Below are positions 60,393 to 64,000 of a DNA stretch of 64,000 nt, one piece after another (position 1 is the stretch's first letter; the number at the start of each line of letters is the position of its first letter). The notes under the pieces were generated by a model, which was given only the letters and a program-made list of their open reading frames with translations, made no database searches and was not told the DNA's origin. The DNA is taken from contig NZ_JWAJ01000097.1 of assembly GCF_001068775.1 (NCBI RefSeq), positions 34,453 through 98,452 on the forward strand, given 5' to 3'. The stretch comes from Streptococcus pseudopneumoniae (lineage in GTDB: Bacteria; Bacillota; Bacilli; Lactobacillales; Streptococcaceae). Position numbers and translations under genes: made by a program.

Positions 60393-61687
60393 ACTCCTGC
60401 CTCCTGATTCATTTGTTTAATCTCCTTTATGGCTCTCTTAATAGACTGATTGAGTCCGTCATGGAAAAATATAAGTTCTCCAGTAGGACGATCCATGCTT
60501 CTTCCAACTCGTCCACCAATTTGTACTAAACTTGACTTGGTAAAGAGTTGATGATTGGCTTCCACCACAAAAACATCTACACGAGGGAAGGTAACTCCAC
60601 GCTCTAATATAGTTGTGCTTATTAATATCGATAACTTTCCATCTCGAAAGGCCTGTACCTGCTCTAATCGGTCTTCTGTGATTGAGGATACAAAGCCTAT
60701 TTTCTCATTCGGAAACTTCTCCTGCAAAATTTCTTTTAGCTTTTCTCCCTTTTTAATCTCAGAGGCAAAGATTAGTAAGGGATAGGCCGTCTTTCTCTGT
60801 TTCTCAATGTAAAGTTTTAATTTTGGAGGTAAGCTATTTTTTTCTAAATATCTATTAAAATGCGATAACCAGATTGGCTTGGGAACAATGAGAGGATTTC
60901 CATGAAAGCGACGTGGCAAACTGAGACGCTTTAACTCCCCTTGTTTAACTTTTCTGTCTAACTCATCTGTTGACGTTGCTGTTAAAAATATTCTCAATCC
61001 ATTTTCCTTTACACAATTGTTGACTGCATGGTAAAGTACAGGATTATCAACATAAGGGAAGGCATCCACTTCATCCACAATCAACAAGTCAAAGGCCTGA
61101 TAAAACTTTAATAACTGGTGAGTGGTTGCTACAACTAAAGGGGTGCGAAAATAAGGATCCGAATCCCCATGTAATAGTGCAATCTCACATGCAAAATCAT
61201 TTTGTAGTCGTTTATGCAGCTCTAAGCAAACATCTATGCGAGGACTTGCCAAACAAACAGCTCCACCCTGATTTATCACCTTGGCAACAACTTGGTAGAT
61301 CATCTCTGTCTTACCAGCTCCTGTCACCGCATGTACCAAAGTAGCCTCCCTCTTCTCTACTGCCTGAAGGAGTCCTTGTGATACGCGCTCTTGAAAAGGA
61401 GTCAGTTGACCTGACCATTTGAGGACATCTTGCTCCGGAAACCTTTCTTGCGGAAAATAATAGAGTTCTTGATCACTTCTTATTCGCTTCATAATCAAGC
61501 ATTCTCTACAATAAAAAGCACCAACAGGCAAATGCCAATCTTCTTGTATCTGACTACCACATCGCTGACAAGATAGTTTCCCCTTCTCTTTTTTCATAGA
61601 TGAAATTGTTTTTGCTTGCTGTCTCTCATCATAACTTAATTCTTGTTCCGTAAAAAGGCGACCGAGATAATTTGGATTTACTTTCAT
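60389..61687 (-). CDS. comFA: Competence helicase ComFA
   Basis: This 432-residue DEAD-like ATPase drives uptake of single-stranded DNA. It has an N-terminal zinc site (C40, C43, C60, C63), Walker A HAVTGAGKTEM, Walker B LLIVDEVDAF, motif III LTATST, and motif VI QIGGRVGRSMDRP. The ATG at 61687 begins MKVNPNYLGRLFTE, as in pneumococcus. A perfect com-box ends only seven bases before the ATG, so the 5' leader must be very short. Confidence 0.95.
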   Translation of the reverse strand: MKVNPNYLGRLFTEQELSYDERQQAKTISSMKKEKGKLSCQRCGSQIQEDWHLPVGAFYCRECLIMKRIRSDQELYYFPQERFPEQDVLKWSGQLTPFQERVSQGLLQAVEKREATLVHAVTGAGKTEMIYQVVAKVINQGGAVCLASPRIDVCLELHKRLQNDFACEIALLHGDSDPYFRTPLVVATTHQLLKFYQAFDLLIVDEVDAFPYVDNPVLYHAVNNCVKENGLRIFLTATSTDELDRKVKQGELKRLSLPRRFHGNPLIVPKPIWLSHFNRYLEKNSLPPKLKLYIEKQRKTAYPLLIFASEIKKGEKLKEILQEKFPNEKIGFVSSITEDRLEQVQAFRDGKLSILISTTILERGVTFPRVDVFVVEANHQLFTKSSLVQIGGRVGRSMDRPTGELIFFHDGLNQSIKRAIKEIKQMNQEAGV

Positions 61688-61694
61688 ATTTCTC

Positions 61695-61702
61695 TATTCG
61701 TA
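61695..61702 (-). promoter_or_regulatory. Com-box (SigX promoter) of comFA-comFC
   Basis: TACGAATA on the minus strand is an exact match to the streptococcal SigX/ComX box. It is followed by GAGAAAT and the comFA ATG. Late-competence expression is expected. Confidence 0.9.
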
Positions 61703-61730
61703 AAATGTAGAAGTTTAAGCTATTTTTTAG

Positions 61731-61736
61731 TACAAT
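61731..61736 (+). promoter_or_regulatory. -10 element of the YigZ-family gene
   Basis: TACAAT is followed by AAAACT and the ATG. There is no ribosome binding site, so this may be a leaderless transcript. A weak -35 (TAGAAG) lies 17 bases upstream, next to the divergent comFA com-box. Confidence 0.45.
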
Positions 61737-61742
61737 AAAACT

Positions 61743-62378
61743 ATGGAATATAGAACTATAAAAGAGGACGGACAAGTCCAAGAAGAAATCAAAAAATCAC
61801 GCTTTATCTGTCATGCTAAACGTGTCTATAATGAGGAAGAAGCCCGTGACTTTATCTCAGCCATCAAAAAAGAACACTATAAAGCAACCCACAACTGCTC
61901 TGCTTTTATTGTCGGTGAACGCAGTGAAATCAAGCGAACTAGTGATGACGGAGAGCCTAGTGGAACTGCTGGTATTCCTATGCTAGGAGTTTTGGAAAAT
62001 CACAACCTTACTAATGTCTGTGTGGTAGTTACTCGTTATTTCGGCGGTATTAAACTAGGAGCTGGTGGTTTGATTCGTGCTTACGCTGGTAGTGTTGCTC
62101 TAGCAGTTAAGGAAATTGGTATTATTGAAATTAAAGAACAGGCAGGGATACAGATTCACATGACCTATGCCCAGTATCAAGAATATGGGAATTTTCTTAA
62201 AGAGCATAATCTCATAGAATTAGAGACAAACTTTACAGATCAAGTTGACACTATTCTTTTCATTGACAAAGAAAAGAAAGATGGTATTAAGGCTGATCTC
62301 ATTGAATTTTTCAATGGAAAAGTTACTCTAACTGACAAAGGTTTACGTGAAGTTGAAATACCTGTAAACCTATCGTAA
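61743..62378 (+). CDS. YigZ/IMPACT family protein
   Basis: The 211-residue protein has the UPF0029 N-terminal signature (IKRTSDDGEPSGTAGIPMLG, then VCVVVTRYFGGIKLGAGGLI) and a C-terminal DUF1949 domain. Family members relate to eukaryotic IMPACT, a translation regulator; the bacterial role is unclear. It is divergent from comFA, with 55 bases between the two starts, and followed by the PH-domain gene after 16 bases. Confidence 0.9.
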   Translation: MEYRTIKEDGQVQEEIKKSRFICHAKRVYNEEEARDFISAIKKEHYKATHNCSAFIVGERSEIKRTSDDGEPSGTAGIPMLGVLENHNLTNVCVVVTRYFGGIKLGAGGLIRAYAGSVALAVKEIGIIEIKEQAGIQIHMTYAQYQEYGNFLKEHNLIELETNFTDQVDTILFIDKEKKDGIKADLIEFFNGKVTLTDKGLREVEIPVNLS

Positions 62379-62394
62379 AGAAAGGAAATATCAT

Positions 62395-62838
62395 ATGGCT
62401 TTTGGAAGATTAATTCAGGGACTCGCTGGAAACTTCAGTGAGCAAAGTAAAGAAGCTCTTACCAAGGAGTTTGGACAATATTTATTAGAAAATGAAGAAA
62501 TTCAAAGCGGATATAAACTCATTCGTGACTCAATTATCTTTACAAATATCCGAATCATCTTTACAGATAAACAAGGGGCAACCGGACGGAAGATGTCTAT
62601 CAAATCCATTTTCCTCATAAACATTGTCAATGTTGAGATGGAGACCGCTGGTCTTGGGATTGATGATAGTGAGATTACGATTACTTACTTAGAAAATGCC
62701 TTTTTAAAAGCTCATAATGAGCACTTTAACTCTCACAAATTTGAATTTCCAAAGAAAACTGATATTGTACCTCTTTACACCTATCTATTTGAATTAGCTT
62801 ATCACAATCGTTTGAATATTAACGGTTTGAATCACTGA
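62395..62838 (+). CDS. Bacterial PH-domain protein
   Basis: The 147-residue protein is mostly one pleckstrin-homology-like domain: SGYKLIRDSIIFTNIRIIFT, then KQGATGRKMSIKSIFLINIV, then EITITYLENAF. This is the bPH_1 pattern. No membrane segment. Function unknown. AAAGGAAA lies upstream. Probably an operon with the YigZ-family gene; ends at a strong terminator. Confidence 0.82.
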   Translation: MAFGRLIQGLAGNFSEQSKEALTKEFGQYLLENEEIQSGYKLIRDSIIFTNIRIIFTDKQGATGRKMSIKSIFLINIVNVEMETAGLGIDDSEITITYLENAFLKAHNEHFNSHKFEFPKKTDIVPLYTYLFELAYHNRLNINGLNH

Positions 62839-62841
62839 TAT

Positions 62842-62871
62842 AAAAAAATCCTATCGCTTCGATAGGATTTC
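62842..62871 (+). terminator. Rho-independent terminator
   Basis: AAATCCTATCG and CGATAGGATTT pair perfectly around CTT, flanked by A and T runs, just after the PH-domain gene. Confidence 0.9.
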
Positions 62872-62876
62872 TATAT

Positions 62877-62905
62877 TTTACAAAAGTTTAAGATAGCGTT
62901 ATACT
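62877..62905 (+). promoter_or_regulatory. cysK promoter
   Basis: TTTACA (62877-62882), a 17-base spacer and TATACT (62900-62905), 29 bases before the cysK start. AGAGGTG provides the ribosome binding site. Confidence 0.7.
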
Positions 62906-62934
62906 AGAAGCATCTTATATAAAGAGGTGCTTAT

Positions 62935-63861
62935 ATGGCTATTTATAACAACATCACAGAACTCATCGGTAGAACACCGATTGTTAAATTAAACAACATT
63001 GTACCCGAAGGTGCAGCAGATGTTTATGTAAAACTTGAAGCTTTTAACCCAGGATCATCCGTTAAAGACCGCATCGCCCTAAGTATGATTGAAAAAGCAG
63101 AACAAGAAGGTAAACTTAAACCAGGTTCTACTATTGTGGAAGCAACAAGTGGAAATACTGGTATCGGACTTTCATGGGTTGGTGCTGCTAAAGGCTATAA
63201 AGTTGTTATCGTTATGCCTGAAACCATGAGTGTTGAACGTCGTAAAATTATCCAAGCTTATGGAGCTGAACTAGTCCTCACTCCTGGTAGTGAAGGAATG
63301 AAAGGTGCGATTGCAAAAGCGCAAGAAATTGCTGCTGAGCGTGATGGTTTCCTACCATTACAGTTTATTAACCAAGCTAACCCAGAAGTTCACGAAAGAA
63401 CAACAGGAGCTGAAATTCTAGCTGATTTCGGAGCTGATGGTTTAGATGCCTTTGTTGCTGGTGTTGGTACTGGAGGAACTATTTCAGGTGTTTCTCATGC
63501 TCTTAAGGCTGCTAATTCAAACATTCAAGTTTTTGCAGTTGAGGCAGATGAATCAGCAATCTTATCAGGTGAAAAACCAGGACCTCACAAAATTCAAGGT
63601 ATCTCTGCTGGATTCATCCCAGAAACACTTGATACAGAAGCTTATGATGGTATCGTTCGCGTAACCTCAGACAATGCTCTCGCACTTGGTCGTGAGATTG
63701 GCGGAAAAGAAGGCTTCTTGGTAGGTATTTCTTCTGCAGCTGCTATCTACGCAGCAATCGAAGTTGCTAAAAAACTTGGGGAAGGTAAAAAAGTTCTTGC
63801 GCTTGCACCAGATAACGGAGAACGTTACCTATCTACAGCACTCTATGAGTTTGAAGTCTAG
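62935..63861 (+). CDS. cysK: Cysteine synthase (O-acetylserine sulfhydrylase)
   Basis: This 308-residue PLP enzyme makes cysteine from O-acetylserine and sulfide. The PLP lysine is in [11 protein letters not shown] (K44); the substrate loop [11 protein letters not shown] and phosphate-binding [10 protein letters not shown] are intact. The length and the C-terminus [10 protein letters not shown] are normal. Monocistronic, with its own promoter and terminator. Confidence 0.96.
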   Translation: MAIYNNITELIGRTPIVKLNNIVPEGAADVYVKLEAFNPGSSVKDRIALSMIEKAEQEGKLKPGSTIVEATSGNTGIGLSWVGAAKGYKVVIVMPETMSVERRKIIQAYGAELVLTPGSEGMKGAIAKAQEIAAERDGFLPLQFINQANPEVHERTTGAEILADFGADGLDAFVAGVGTGGTISGVSHALKAANSNIQVFAVEADESAILSGEKPGPHKIQGISAGFIPETLDTEAYDGIVRVTSDNALALGREIGGKEGFLVGISSAAAIYAAIEVAKKLGEGKKVLALAPDNGERYLSTALYEFEV

Positions 63862-63875
63862 TCTCCTAAATACAC

Positions 63876-63900
63876 AAAGTCCTTGTTAAAGGGCTTTTTG
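63876..63900 (+). terminator. Terminator of cysK
   Basis: AAAGTCCTT pairs with AAGGGCTTT (one mismatch), followed by TTG TTT, 14 bases after the stop. Confidence 0.75.
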
Positions 63901-63944
63901 TTTACCTTTTAAAATAAACCTCTGAATCCCCCTCCAACAATCAT

Positions 63945-63987
63945 AACCACCCGTCTAACGGGTGGTTTGCCCCAGGGCTATAAGCCC
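63945..63987. mobile_element. Possible IS200/IS605-type end at right edge
   Basis: A perfect hairpin AACCACCCGT-CTA-ACGGGTGGTT (about 63945-63967) is followed by GGGCT-ATA-AGCCC (63975-63987). Such paired subterminal hairpins remind me of IS200/IS605-family ends, which lack inverted repeats and use hairpin recognition. No transposase is visible because the window stops at 64000. Weak call; a structured intergenic repeat is the alternative. Confidence 0.35.
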
Positions 63988-64000
63988 AAATTACCAGCCA

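Overview
The window looks like chromosome of a mitis-group Streptococcus (S. mitis, S. pseudopneumoniae or S. oralis type). The reasons are low GC, two ~108-bp copies of the pneumococcal RUP repeat, a CbpD-type choline-binding murein hydrolase, com-box promoters in front of competence genes, and many proteins that I recognise from memory as close to pneumococcal ones. Gene order matches several pneumococcal blocks that are separated in that species, so the window is a mosaic relative to it. No database was searched, so the species is inferred.

Layout. 1-4.5 kb: start of the S10 ribosomal operon on the minus strand (rpsJ, rplC, rplD, rplW, rplB, rpsS, rplV, rpsC; rpsC is cut by the left edge). 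4.6-8.85 kb: anaerobic ribonucleotide reductase operon (nrdD, a 46-codon gene, a GNAT acetyltransferase, nrdG, a P-loop kinase) behind a promoter with two NrdR-like boxes. 8.9-15.2 kb: a GT-C-like membrane protein, a 44-codon gene, mnmG, two NUDIX hydrolases, an SseB-like protein and mnmA. 15.4-18.5 kb: an accessory island holding a membrane-anchored disordered protein behind a candidate leader peptide, tiny membrane proteins (one apparently split by an amber stop) and a divergent Rgg-type regulator. 18.5-25.8 kb: LysM protein, L-serine dehydratase pair, HAD phosphatase, CapD-like enzyme, glycosyltransferase and MFS transporter. 26-28.6 kb: a large gene with ten tandem 41-residue repeats and a DUF2971-like C-terminus. 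28.7-34.6 kb: a padR/DUF1700/DUF4097 cassette, membrane and hypothetical proteins, trhO and a CPBP protease. 34.7-49 kb: N-glycan catabolic region with an ABC importer (one permease frameshifted by a 10-bp duplication), GH20, a ROK kinase, GH38, GH125 and GH92. 49-64 kb: paired DnaA boxes, an amino-acid permease, polA, cbpD, veg-dnaB-rplI-gdpP, hpf, comFC/comFA, a YigZ-family gene, a PH-domain gene and cysK. The right edge has two hairpins that may be the end of an IS200/IS605-type element.

How it works together. The 34.7-49 kb block forms a probable pathway: the importer brings in mannose-type N-glycans, GH92/GH38/GH125 remove mannose, GH20 removes GlcNAc and the ROK kinase phosphorylates a released sugar; cre-like sites suggest catabolite repression. 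The frameshift may disable the importer in this isolate. The comF operon and the cbpD-like fratricin have com-box-like promoters and would belong to the competence regulon. The least explained parts are the 41-residue-repeat/DUF2971 protein, the Rgg-linked small membrane proteins, the leader peptide at 15.47 kb and the duplicated DnaA-box palindrome at 49.0-49.3 kb.
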